From Plazaster borealis (lineage: Eukaryota > Echinodermata > Asteroidea > Forcipulatida > Labidiasteridae), in contig CM037463.1 in NCBI GenBank assembly GCA_021014325.1, forward strand, positions 1,488,001-1,552,000: DNA of 64,000 bases. Direction: 5' to 3'. Shown piece by piece: positions 23,046 to 33,999 of this stretch. The notes under the pieces are model-generated. The model was not told where the DNA came from and made no database searches. It was given only the letters and a program-made list of their open reading frames with translations. The position numbers and the translations under genes are program-made. Within the stretch, counting starts at the first letter, position 1. The number at the start of each line of letters is the position of its first letter.

Positions 23046-24126
23046 TGTTGGGCGCAATCTTTGAAGATGGCCTTTTTTAAAATTCGCGCAAGCCAATTTT
23101 AAAATTTGCGCGCGCGCGATTTTTGAACTGAAGTTTGCCCACCCAAATAAAAATTGCGCGGCTGGGACACAAAATTGACACGAACTACACGGTTTGCATA
23201 AACAATTTCCTTCAGGACAAGCGCCCTGACGCAGTTTTTCATCACATCGCGTCCGTCGTCAGCTAGCTGTCGTCAGCTGTCGTCAGACACGGTACCCCGG
23301 CGTCAGACAAGCGGCTACTGCAAATAATTATGGAGGAAGTCTTTGATGAGTTTTGCAAGGGAATTTACCGATCAGATTCGACAACAAGTTTGACCATAAG
23401 ACAACAAAAAGGGGAGAGAATTATTAAATGGGGAGAAAACAGAGCGTCGGACTCATTAATATTTTGTAGGCCCTCAAAATATTATGTAAATATAATAAAA
23501 AAATAAGACAGGAGCCCAATTAAAAGGGGGAAAGTGTAAAACAATTTCCCAATTGTGACCTGGGGTTGTTGACTTCCAACTTGAGGTATTTTGGATGGCA
23601 ACTGAAATAAAGGATATTTAGCATTTTGCACTGTACGTTGTGGGAGTTTATTTAGTGGGGTGCGGGTGCAGCATGCACGTACAGTTGTACACACGGAATC
23701 TACCATGCATCGCCATCTTCATGGAGGAAGGAAATAATGTAATGTATGTTCCGCCCCAATGTATACCAGCATCCTTTTGTCAACAGGATTTATGAACTTA
23801 CAGTTCGTGGGCAACCCTGTTTTTCAACATTCTCCATGTTTTTGAACAAAAAAATTACTTCAGCCATAAGTAAAGATCCAGCATAATGCTACTATGAACC
23901 TACCCTTTTAAACTATGGAGGTACATTTTCTTCATACAGCTTATAATTTCACGACATGTGGTGACGATACGGTTGAACGAGCAAAGATCGCGCGGTGTTC
24001 AAAATTTGCGCCAGAGCTACCCTGCGCAAATTTTAAAATCATGCAAGGAAACAAAGTTCGCGCAGTAAAAAAATGACACACCGCGCGAATTTTAAAAAAG
24101 GCCATCTTCAAAGATTGCGCCCAACA
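23046..24126 (+). mobile_element. 1.08-kb DNA element, copy 1
   Basis: Termini TGTTGGGCGCAATCTTTGAA and inverse, continuing into inverted repeats of roughly 40 bp with GATGGCC and AAAATTCGCGC. Subterminal GCGC-AAATTT words are clustered at both ends. A nearly identical copy lies inverted at 48751-49824. The interior has a conserved 60-70 residue open frame (23482-23706, -) that I do not recognise, so autonomy cannot be claimed. The right end abuts a group B MITE that has lost its left TTAA. Confidence 0.85.
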
Positions 24127-24494
24127 AGGCATCGTACACGTTTGGTAATTGCCGAAGACCAGTGTTCTCATTCGGTGTATCCCAACATATGCATAAAATA
24201 ACAAGCCTGTGAAAATTTGGGCTCAATTGGTCATCGAAGTTGCAAGAAAAAGATGATAGAAAAAACACCCTTGTTGTACAAACTTGTGTGCTGTCAGATG
24301 TAGGAATAAAAACTTCTTGCAAGAGGTTTTTATTATTTTAGTGAGAAATTACATCTTTCTCAAAAACAACGTTACTTCAGAGGGAGTCGTTTCTCACAAT
24401 GTTTCATACTATCAACAGCTCTCTGTTGCTCGTTACCAAGTAAGTTTTTATGTTAATATATATTTTGAGTAATTACCTAACGTGTACAGTGCCT
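24127..24494. mobile_element. TTAA-type MITE, group B copy 3
   Basis: Reverse orientation relative to copy 2: AGGCATCGTACACGTTTGG to ACGTGTACAGTGCCT, with TTAA at 24495-24498. Its left TTAA is missing; the 1.08-kb element ends exactly at its first base. The palindrome ACTTCTTGCAAGAGGT near 24312 carries a mismatch. Confidence 0.85.
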
Positions 24495-24894
24495 TTAAGC
24501 CTCGTGTGTTTGGTCCAACCGCTGTGACACAGCTGTTCAGACCAAACCACAACCGAATTATTGGCTCGGTTTAGGTTTGGTTTCGGGTTCTACAAATTAA
24601 CGAAAAACGGAATTATTTTAAAGCGGGAAAAACTTCAAGCATACCTCTAATGATTTGATGCAATTAAAGACTCCAAGTTCCCGTCATAACTAGGACATAA
24701 AATGAAGGTTGTATATTTTGAGAACATAAATTGTCTGGAGATGTACCTATACGTCACGAACTGTTTCTGGTTACCGACCCGTTTTCGCGTAGCATTCAGA
24801 AATTGTTTCGGTCAATGAATTTGACGTTAGAAATCAGGGTCGCCAAAACACGGCCCATGTATCAGTTTTGGTTGGTTTTTATTTTGTAGTCAGT

Positions 24895-24968
24895 CCTTGG
24901 TGCGCTTAGAAACATCCGCATTAAGGGCCTAATAAATGCTGTGTATTATTATTATTATTATTATTTAT
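24895..24968 (+). repeat. Retroelement tail with (ATT)n
   Basis: TGCGCTTAGAAACATC, then AATAAATGCTGTGT and about seven ATT units. This resembles a LINE/SINE 3' end. No upstream body recognised. Confidence 0.5.
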
Positions 24969-25867
24969 CAGCAGTATCGTTGACTCCAGGTACCAAACAC
25001 CTCTATGGTGAAACCAAACGACGTACCGGTAGTGCATGAAATAGCCGTATGCTTTCCGTTCGCATGACATTCAGACATCTTGATCCAAGGTCACCGGGTC
25101 ATCCTGTCCAGACCAAGTGACGATCCATCCGCTTTGATTATTTTCACAACAGGCAACAATTAATCAACTTAACGGAGGCGTTTAGTCTCTACTGAACATT
25201 TCCTCCATAGAGCTGCAACCTAGACGCGGCGATTGTGATCGTCTGTGACGTCACACAAACGCCATTACGTCATTCTTGATAAAGTTCGATGGAGGATCTC
25301 CTGATATGCTGTACTCCCAGCCGTTTTCTAACTTTCGACACGACACGTTCACAGTAATGACGATCGTTGTTATAAAAACCACTCTGGTCGTTGAAATCCC
25401 CCGGACGTTACTCATAAGAACGAGGCTAAGAACGTTCTACCTAATGAATGACGAAACGGATCCAGTCAAGCTAAATTGAACTCGTCGTGCGAACATCCTA
25501 CGTGAATTTGTTGGCCTAGTTCGTTATTATCAGTGACGTCACCAATACAAATTATGAAATTGGTGACATGGGCTGCAGGACGTGTTATTAATTAAAATAT
25601 ATAGGTAGGCCTATACCAAGCAGTCGATTGGGACAAAGGGTCTCTGACGGGCCGACTGAAAGATTCCAGTATGTATACACTGGGTTTTTATGGTCCACAT
25701 ATCCTATAGCTAGATCAAGGACCTTTACAACATGATTATCCCTGTTCATCGGTTATACCTTTAGACCATTCTACATGTACAACCAACTTTCTCTTTCTCA
25801 ACTCCCTTGGGAGCATACAGGGGTTAATCCAACACATTACTGTCTCAGCCCTCTCAGGTTCCGATTA
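24969..25867. other. No recognisable gene
   Basis: Non-coding in all frames except a 67-residue open frame (25276-25479, +) without a known domain. A CRE-like GTGACGTCAC occurs near 25246. Nothing else supported. Confidence 0.45.
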
Positions 25868-25955
25868 TACACCTGTGTTAAGCGAAGCAATTATGGTTAA
25901 GTGCCTTGCACAAGTGTCATGACCGGGAATCGAACCCGGACTCCGATGATTCAAC
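25868..25955 (-). mobile_element. tRNA-SINE fragment
   Basis: On the minus strand keeps the B-box-like GGGTTCGATTCCCGGTCATG and the adjoining ACACTTGTGCAAGGCACTTAA of the SINE family. The A-box half and the rest of the body are missing. Confidence 0.6.
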
Positions 25956-25962
25956 CATCAGG

Positions 25963-26145
25963 GCCCGATTTCATAGAGCTGCTTAAGCACAAAAACTAGC
26001 TAAGCACAACCAAATTATGCTTACCAGAATAAGGTTAAGCCAAATGTGCCACCTGTGACTGGTATCCTGCTCATTTTTTCCAGAAGAAAAGTGTTAAGCA
26101 GTATTTAGTGCATAGGGGCCTAAGCAGCTCTATGAAATTGGGCCA
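25963..26145. mobile_element. Palindromic MITE P copy 2
   Basis: Ends GGGCCCGATTTCATAGAGCT and AGCTCTATGAAATTGGGCC. Inverted GCTTAAGCAC and CTTACCAGAATAAGGTTA in between. About 183 bp. Confidence 0.85.
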
Positions 26146-27378
26146 AGAACATGTCTGACGCGGTAGACCGCTCCCACAACATACCACAGTATATCGCTGG
26201 ATGTACGCTCTATTCGATTTAACGTTAAATTGAGTCGATTTACACTTGACCTGGTTTGGAACTGTAATTCGTCCGTTATACGAAGCCATTATCCCGTGGC
26301 TTCTACATTTCGAGTTTGGGAAGCAATAATCCACGGACTGTAAAAACGAGGAAACGTGCCCACGTGCATCTGATCGATCGCTACCATTAGTCCGTAATTA
26401 GCACATGGATCCTATCTCTTTCTGTTCGCCTACGTGCTGCATATCCATCCTGTATGACATAAATCAGTCAATACCTTCTAGACAGTCATTAGGTTTTAGA
26501 GGGAATCTGATACTCTTTGATGACGACGACTGCCGGATGAAAATTAAGTCGCGCAATGGGAGATATTCCTGTTCAAATGAATGCCGTCTTCCAGCGAGAT
26601 CTGTGGCCAGCAGGGGAAGGGGCGAGGGAACGTAACCCTGCTCAAGCCCTTGCCCCCCTCTTGCCCCCAATAGTTAGATCGATACAAAGCTAAATTTATG
26701 TATTTTCCCCGCTTGAACCCACCTTCTGCAAATAAATGTCTGGCTGCGCCACGGAGTTCTTACACATGCCAACTCACGGGGTACTTTTAACAATGGAACA
26801 ATGGACCACACAAGGTAATTTCAATAGGAACAATTGGGCCCCACAAGGAAATTCTTCAGAAAAGGGAATAATACTAGAACATAGCAGTACCCCACAAACC
26901 GGATTTGTACGGCTGTGTACACGTGTACTGCGGGGAAAACAGTCAGGCACCCTATCGGCGATCACCCTGCCATCAAACAAAACTACTATGGGCAACTATA
27001 AATTGCTATAAATTAATTATAAATTAGTTACCCGGGTCGTTTTTTCTTCTTCTGATAGCCACTGATTTTAATACATCGCAAAGCAAAATGTCTGCCACTG
27101 GCCCTTCTTCAAGCCATTGACGCAGCTTTGGCTTCGACTCCTATATTAGATCCGAAGACAGAGCCATAGGTTTCAAAAGGCCCGTGATTTCGTACAACTC
27201 ACAAGAGCCTAATATAAGACTATAAGAGTCTGTTCCCCCCTCAAGAACCAACACTTCTCCCAAAAGAGTTTTATTTTCATGCTACTTCGCTGCGCTCATA
27301 CGCATGAAAAACAGTTACACATTATAGGACGACATGAGGAAAGGAAACACAAACTACTGAAAATTCATTTCAAGAATT
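26146..27378. other. No recognisable gene
   Basis: Several 70-90 residue open frames on both strands overlap without any domain. A right-end fragment of the GGGCCTTTTCGAAA MITE is visible near 27150-27185. A (GAT)/(GAC) run near 26515-26530 is incidental. Confidence 0.4.
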
Positions 27379-27984
27379 TTAATCAGACAATATGGGATAT
27401 AGGGCTGCATGCACAAAATGCAGGTTGAATGACAAAGTATGTAATGGTGGGTTTAATATACCTCGAAAAAGACGACGAGAAGCAAGATCTTGCGGGGCAG
27501 ACTGTGGGTAGAACCCTGCGCCATACTGGTTGTCTCTTCTCTTACGCTTACGGCTTTCGATTTCTTTTAGGGCCTCCTCCTCTGCAACTCTGACACCTTT
27601 GAGCTGCTCTGCAGAGAGATTTTCCGCGCCCTTCTTGTCGAGCTGTCCAACCGTGGCCCAGCCGGCCTTACTCCCGTCGGCTATTCTGATTTTTCTCTTC
27701 CTTTCGGCAATCAGGTCTTCGGCCTCCTGAACTGCTTCGATTGCCGAGTCGGTGTCGTATTTGGTGATTAGGGCGAGTTTAACTTTATCCAACGCTATTT
27801 CTAGCTTCCCACAGAATTGGAATTGGGCAACATTGCCCAACTTGGTGAGTTCTTTTGACTCGAGCTTGTTCTTGAGCTCCTTCACCGCAGTTGAATCTTG
27901 TTTGGGTGTGGCGATGGCGTTGAATTTTTCCTCGAAATAGTCTTTAAATTTTTCAAAAATTATTGAAGTGTCAGAAGTGGACAT
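27379..27984 (-). CDS. DIRS/Ngaro-like gag-type ORF (transposon-derived)
   Basis: A 201-residue frame starting at ATG 27984. About residues 45-155 hold a helical, charged region with LISERKR-KIRIADGSKAGWATV-like text. From memory this matches the N-terminal ORF that accompanies tyrosine-recombinase (DIRS/Ngaro) retrotransposons in marine invertebrates. A basic segment ESRKRKRRDNQ follows. No reverse transcriptase or recombinase is next to it, so it is a fragment or a domesticated exon. The frame loses its character after RRLFR, where CGAG|GTATAT (27462/27461) could be a splice donor, leaving exon 27984-27462. The N-terminus (MSTSDTSIIFEKFKDYFEE) looks like a genuine start. Confidence 0.5.
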   Translation of the reverse strand: MSTSDTSIIFEKFKDYFEEKFNAIATPKQDSTAVKELKNKLESKELTKLGNVAQFQFCGKLEIALDKVKLALITKYDTDSAIEAVQEAEDLIAERKRKIRIADGSKAGWATVGQLDKKGAENLSAEQLKGVRVAEEEALKEIESRKRKRRDNQYGAGFYPQSAPQDLASRRLFRGILNPPLHTLSFNLHFVHAALYPILSD

Positions 27985-28447
27985 AGCGATGAGGAATATA
28001 AATGTACACTTAGACGTGAACTGAATGAGGAGAAGATCGTACAGCATGCGTGCAAGAGCCTGAAGTGAGTGGACAAAGGCAAGGAGACTCTTAAATATGC
28101 CTGTTCAAGAATGCTTGAACATTCCTCAGAGAGGGCAGGAATAATAGTATGTAGGGCAGAGTGTGAGGGAGTTATGTAATCGGTGTAGCATAATGGTCTC
28201 TCTGCCAATTGAAACTAAATACAATGGTACCCGCAAGTTTAATACACTATACCGGTAGTTTCTCTTATGAGCCACACAATGCAAAGCTTCAAACATTACC
28301 CACAATAGCCTGTTGCTGATATGTTGTACCTCAAGCATAGTTCATTATTTATACATCCCTAACACAATGTGTGTGCAAGCAATTTTGCTTCATTAAAATA
28401 CACAAAAGGAAACTACTAATATCATTTTGTTTTTCTGATTTTGACAG

Positions 28448-29595
28448 GTGTGTGGATAATATCAGGGGTTCTAGCTTTTCCTCCAATCATCGGCTGGTCT
28501 AAATACGAGTACATTCCGGAGAGGGCAATCTGCACGCTAAAATGGTCGACAGAAATCTCCTACACCGTTTTTGTCTTCGCGCTTGGGATCTTCTTCCCGT
28601 TCGTAGTGACCTTCGTCGCTTACTTCTCCATCTTCCGACACGTCCGGAAGAAGTTTAAGCGGATGAGAGAGCACACGAACCGCGGTAAACGAGGTGGGTC
28701 TCACTCGCGCAACGCCAGCAACAGCAGCGTTGGACGATCCGACCGGAGACGCGGGAGTCAACAGGTCTCGGGGATGTATGGAGGAGCAGACAGTGTCAGT
28801 GTGGTATCGGGGGTAGTTGCACCGGTGGCCGTGGGTGGAGAACCTGCCCCTAGTGGCCACGACATTGGAGTCGAGATGTGTAACGATACGGATGGAGCTG
28901 TCCCTGCTGTGGAACCGACAGCAGCCGTGACCCAGAAACGTATGCGATCATGGTCTCTTATTGAGCATGATATCAAGGAAGACTCTAGATACATACAAGT
29001 TGCAAATAAAACTCACCAGCATCCAGAAACTCAGCAGAAGAGCTTGACCCTCACCGTGCCTCCATCGCCATACCACGTAGACTCCGCTCAAACGCCTTTT
29101 AAAAAACGCGAGTCTGTGCCGTCGCGGTCCAAGAGCGCCCACTCAAGGATCTACCGGACGTCGTCTGCTCCGGAGCATGGGGAAGCAACGCTGATTAAAC
29201 GGCAACGAAGCAACACCAAAACCTCGCGCGGTGGGACGGATAAATCAGCTAATGCCAAGTCGACCTACATACCTAAAGATGATCTTCGCGTAACCCTCAT
29301 GGTCTTTATGGTTCTTACATCTTTCGTTCTTTGCTGGTCACCAGTGACAATCATCAACTTCTTAGAGAGTTCCAGAGAAGTGGATATAGATCCGGTGTTC
29401 AATATCTTCTCTGTGTATATGATCTTTGCCAGCAGTGCCATAAATCCAGTCATCTACGGAATGATGAACCGGAACTTTCGGAGTGGATTCAAGCGATTCT
29501 TCTGTGGTTTCTGGGTCATCTGTGGAGCGTGTAAAAGAATCCCCCGTCAGAACCGAGTTTCGGTTATAAATCTGAATGATGAAACTTTACATTAA
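28448..29595 (+). CDS. Rhodopsin-family GPCR, last coding exon (TM4 to C-terminus)
   Basis: The acceptor TTTTCTGATTTTGACAG ends at 28447 and the exon enters in phase 1. The frame runs 382 residues to TAA at 29593-29595. TM4 (VWIISGVLAFPPIIGW), an extracellular Cys in AICTLKW, TM5 (YTVFVFALGIFFPFVV), TM6 with CWSP, and TM7 with NPVIYG are all visible, followed by a helix-8-like NRNFRSGFKRFF and Cys residues that could be palmitoylated. The third intracellular loop is about 210 residues, Ser/Arg-rich, with many basophilic kinase-type sites. The retinal-binding Lys of opsins is absent (Phe six residues before the NPxxY Asn). TM1-3 must lie on upstream exons that I could not find. Class A receptor is secure; ligand is unknown, with amine, melatonin-like and orphan types all possible. 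Confidence 0.9.
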
Positions 29596-30494
29596 TAACT
29601 CATCCCTGTCGGATGTCCTGTGTACTGCTCTGTGTAGAGTGCTGTGATTCAGTTCTAAACACATAGAGGGACCAGTCTTTTTCCGCTTCCAGCCTCATTT
29701 TGGTTGGTGTGAGAAGACATCAGAATGGTGGGAAAACCTGTATCGCGCTGTACACAAACAAAAAAGCTACCGGGGAATTAAAACAGACTGTATAGGCAGC
29801 GTCCGAATTTGTGGCTGTGGCTGTTGCTAAGGATGTTGCTAAGAACAGCTTATGCTTCAATGCATTGACGTGTCGATCCAGCCATAGCCGAAGCCGTTAT
29901 TTCAGACACGACCATCTATCACAATCTTTGTGCGGTTCCATGTATAACCTCCAAGTGTTAATTTACCGCATAGAGAACCCATACACACAGGGAGACACAA
30001 AATCCCCGACTCCTGCACCCTTAGTTTTCACCAACCCCCGAGCTGACCATAGCTCAATGTTTCCAACGTCTAGACCCAACGATAGGCTACTTATTTATCC
30101 TTTCCAGAACCATCACTGTTGTTACGAAGAGATTTGTGTTACCGGGTTTTACCTGAAATTTTATGTTGTACGTTTCAGAAGATTTGATCGAATTTGCCAG
30201 TAGGCCTAATGTGCACAGGTGTTTTCTTTTTTCTTAAATCAGGTACTGTAAAATTAATATCCCTTAAACGTTTCGTTAAACTAGGCGCGCTGTTAACATC
30301 TCGTCTTATTGTTGTTAACTTTACCGCACTCAATATTGAGAATACACACCTGACCAAAGAGAGCTCGTGAAAAAAACTGATTGAACAAAAACCCAGCCTC
30401 ACAAAACAAACAAACAATCACAGACTGATCGTATATTATTTAAAACCTTTCCTTTTATTTCTGTCTGACAATTTAGCGAGTACGAGAAGGACCT
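29596..30494. other. GPCR 3' flank, no other gene
   Basis: Probably 3' UTR at first. A block near 29665-29710 (GACCAGTC..TTCCAGCCTC) recurs at about 9875-9910 and 13865-13905, so repeat sequence begins within about 80 bp of the stop. The 130-residue open frame at 29811-30203 (+) has no known domain. Confidence 0.45.
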
Positions 30495-30688
30495 GGGCCC
30501 AATTTCATAGAGCTGCTTAAGCAGAAAATATTGCTTAACAATTGCCTGCTAAGCAGAAATTAGCAGGATACCAGTCACAAATTGTACATGTGACATGGTA
30601 TTTTGGCTGGTAACCTTATTCTGGTAAGCATAATTTTGTTGTGCTTGGCTACTTTTTGTGCTTAAGCAGCTCTATGAAATTTGGCCCT
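30495..30688. mobile_element. Palindromic MITE P copy 3 (intact)
   Basis: GGGCCCAATTTCATAGAGCT to inverse, with inner arms GCTTAAGCAG, CCTGCTAAGCAG and GGTAACCTTATTCTGGTAAG. 194 bp, capable of folding on itself. Confidence 0.9.
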
Positions 30689-30875
30689 GGGCCCAAATTC
30701 ATAAAGATGAATATTAGCAGAACATAATGCTCATAGCAAACTGTTTTGCCAAGCAAAACATGAGCTGGGAACCAGTGTAAACTCTGTGAAAAATTGGCTG
30801 GTAAACTGTTTTAGCTAAGCGAGATTTGTCTGTGCTAAGCAAGTTTTTGTGCTTACAGGCTTAATGAAATTGGGC
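30689..30875. mobile_element. Palindromic MITE P, variant subfamily, adjacent copy
   Basis: Starts GGGCCCAAATTCATAAAGAT and ends TTAATGAAATTGGGCCC. The interior differs from copy 3 (GCTCATAGCAAACTG, AGCTAAGC). It lies directly beside copy 3, giving a tandem pair of related palindromes. Confidence 0.75.
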
Positions 30876-31602
30876 CCTGTGTTGAAAGAGAGTCTCTACG
30901 AGCTAATTTCCTGGCGCTGCCAACCGCGGAATTGTGCGCTTACAGAACGCAGAATGATTATGAGTACTACTGGTACGAAAAGCGCAGAATTGTGCGGTAA
31001 GCTGCGCAATTATGGGTCCTATAAGCATTCACGTAGGTGTATTATTATTAAGTCTCAGGTAGCGCATAATGTTTACGTATTGAGGGAAGTCTACATGATG
31101 GTGGTTTTTTACTGGACCAAACCTTTTAACGGTTGATCTTTTCAGAGATTGATGAAAATGACACCGAACACTTTAAATGACTCAACGGAGATGCGTGCAC
31201 GTCTTGCATATTTACCTCACGCTCGTTAAGGGGGTAAGATTATAGCGACTGATCACCCGCAGATCGTTCACGATGGTCACTTTAAGAAGAATTCACTTCG
31301 CAAAATTGTAGTTGAAGAGGAACATGTGGGACTAATTAGAATCTTGAGGAAGGAAACAGTGATGATTGGGAGGTGGGGTGAGTGGACGAAGAGATTGAGA
31401 TGAGAACGCGGGAATTGGGTGAAGAATAGTTTCATAAATTTACCTCGAGAAAAAAAGTAAGTTCTGTAAATGTTTCATATGCTTGAAAATATCAGTACAA
31501 TATTTTTGCGAATTTGTGTGAAAATCGCGACTTATTGATTAATTGAGATTTAAGATGACCAAAAAGCCTTAAAACGACCGTGGGTGACAAACTCTAATTC
31601 GC
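30876..31602. other. No recognisable gene
   Basis: A 95-residue open frame at 30849-31136 begins inside the MITE and has no domain. No splice pattern supports an exon. Confidence 0.45.
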
Positions 31603-31794
31603 CGTATTTTTGACCGCCTGAGGGCGCATGTGGACCAATTTTTACGTGATGAAAAACAAGTAAAACAAACGTTTTTTTTATGTATTTCGTCTTTGATGCA
31701 AGAAAACTACATACAGGCAATTAAAATAAGATGTAACTGTAATTGAGATGCAAGACATTCCCTGAAGAAAGCGCCCTCATGCGTTAAAAAATAC
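31603..31794. mobile_element. GTATTTTTGAC / GAGGGCG palindromic MITE, copy 1
   Basis: Left GTATTTTTGACCGCCTGAGG, right CCCTCATGCGTTAAAAAATAC. A related element is at 39510-39631. Non-coding. Confidence 0.7.
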
Positions 31795-31991
31795 GATCCA
31801 TTGATTATGTTTACAGAAGGCATTCAAATTTATCTTTTCCTTAACGTTCACGTTCATGTTATAACAAGACAAAAAGTGGTTATTATTAAACTTCCGTTGG
31901 AAGTAGAAAGATTGCTTTGAAGTAGAAAGGTTGCTTTGTTATTTTACGTGCAATATTTTGTGGGTTTTTAGTTTTTAAGGCACATACAGAA

Positions 31992-32329
31992 CAAGGGATT
32001 GTATACGTTTGGTACCGGTACCCGTGAAAATTTCATTTTAAAAGGTGGTAGCGTTTTTTAGATATTGCCGAAAATCTGGAGCGGTTATGTCGACGCAGGA
32101 AGAATAATCTGCAATTGGAATACACAATCTGAGAAACGTTTCTGACAGAAACGCTTCTCTGATTCAAAATTTTGGATACAAACTGATATCTTTTTCCATA
32201 ACCACATTACTTCAAAGTGAAATGTTTCTCAAAATGCTTTATACTATCAGAAGCTGCTGTACTTCTTACAGAGTAAGTTTTATTGCCATTAATTTTATGA
32301 GAAATTACCAAAAGTATACAGGCCCTTCA
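31992..32329. mobile_element. MITE group C copy 2 (eroded)
   Basis: Reverse orientation relative to 2473-2869. GGGATTGTATACGTTTGGTA at the left and AAAAGTATACAGGCCCTT at the right. Both TTAA flanks are gone. Confidence 0.7.
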
Positions 32330-33125
32330 GCCACTTGAATCTTAAATATCACGTACATGTATATTTATGTGGAAATGAATTTTGTTCAGGGAAAAAACAA
32401 GTTAGGCCTACGTTAAAAATGTTAGTTACTTGTATTAATTTATTGGGTTTTGCTTTTTCCTAGTTATAAGGCAAACCCCTACCTCTGTTTTACCAAGGAC
32501 CACATGTCTGCCCTCCACTCAGAATGGAGGCTTATATTATGACAATAAACCATATGAGAAAACTTAGAATAAAGCAATTTCAACTGACACTGCTTTTTGT
32601 AACTTTGTGTTCTTTTTTTGGATGTCAACAATGAAAAAACAAAAAACAAATCCCAAAACATATCCAAACCAAAGAAATGGGATTAGAATTGAATATGTTT
32701 TCAAACCTCGGGTTTGTACTCGTGATATCAAAACTAATTGTTTTACTCATTTCTCAAAAACTACTGCATTTACAGCAACAATATTTCAAGTGAAGTTTTC
32801 CACCATGGCCATCTTTATAAAATGTAAAGTTATGTGCATGACATTGGCAATCATATTTTCAATCTTACAAATGTTGTGTACACTTTAAAAAAAACCCAAC
32901 ATATATCCAAACCAAAGAAATGGGATTAGAATTAAATACTTGAGAGAAACTTCTCGTTTTTGTCATTCCATTCTTGTTTCTTTGAAGACAAGGCAAATTA
33001 TTCTTGATAATGGCGACAGTTCTTCCAACATTCTTACTTTTATTATACAAAAAGGAGAAGAAAAGTGTGCTATTATTTGCTCAGAAGAACATTTCATCAA
33101 GTATGGCCAACTTAAAAAAGTACAT

Positions 33126-33475
33126 TGACATCATCGGTTTTGGTCAAAAGACCAATATCCACACTTGATGTGACCCAACATATACATGAAATAACAAAAC
33201 TGTGAAAGTTTAAGCTAAATCGGTCATTGGAGTCACAAGAAAATAGTGAAAAAAGCTTATATGTTTTTACTGTTTTCAAACATTAGGTTTTGGACTCGCG
33301 AGATCAAAAGTAATTGTTTTACCCATTTCTCAAAAACTATTGCATTACAGCAAAAATAATTTAAGGAAAGTTTTCCACCATGACCATCTTTATAAAATGT
33401 AAAGTTATGTGCAAATCTGCGGACATTCATATTTTCACTCTTACAAATGTTGTGTACACTTTAAACTAGAAAATA
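33126..33475. mobile_element. Decayed TTAA-type MITE related to group A
   Basis: Keeps GTGACCCAACATATACATGA, a TTTTGGACTCGCGAGATCAAAA centre and GTGTACACTTTAAA at the right. A partial duplicate of its right half lies at about 32700-32890 (ACTCGTGATATCAAAACTAA to GTACACTTTAAA). Confidence 0.6.
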
Positions 33476-33589
33476 CAGCTGGATGAAAAGATGGTTTTTT
33501 CTTCTTTTTTCCCTACAATCATGACTGTGATAATATAAAAAAAGGTGTCATCAAACCTAATTTTAAAGTTGTTAAATTTATACCAACAA

Positions 33590-33595
33590 TTTATT
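33590..33595 (-). promoter_or_regulatory. TUT1: Candidate TUT1 poly(A) signal
   Basis: AATAAA on the minus strand, about 400 nt after the TUT1 stop codon. Chosen only by motif and distance. The 3' UTR between here and 34000 is AT-rich with no repeat recognised. Confidence 0.3.
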
Positions 33596-33999
33596 TGTCA
33601 GAAAACAAATACAGAGCAGCTGCTCTGTTTTCAATTACACTAGGAGGCAAGTCTGCTTTCAATCTCTCTAAATAAAAAATAAATCAACTATATCTCTTAG
33701 CAATCTTTTCATTAAGATTTTAAAGTTCAGCATACAGATAAATAAATTTTAAAAATTAGGGTTTTTTTACATTAAAACCAAACCAAAACAAAAGGAAAAT
33801 AAGTTCCAAAACATATTTGGAATCAAATTGATTATGATAGATTAACAAAGGTCACAATCTGAAGATAGATTTCACATGAAACAAATCCAAATCAAATAAA
33901 CAGTGCTGAGTTTTTAAAAATAGATTTATCTTAATGAAAAAAAACCCCCAAAAAACAAAACAAGTTCAAAGCAAATTTTGAACAAATAAACCAATTTTC

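Noticed and set aside
28448..29595. Opsin
   Set aside because: The Schiff-base Lys position in TM7 is Phe.
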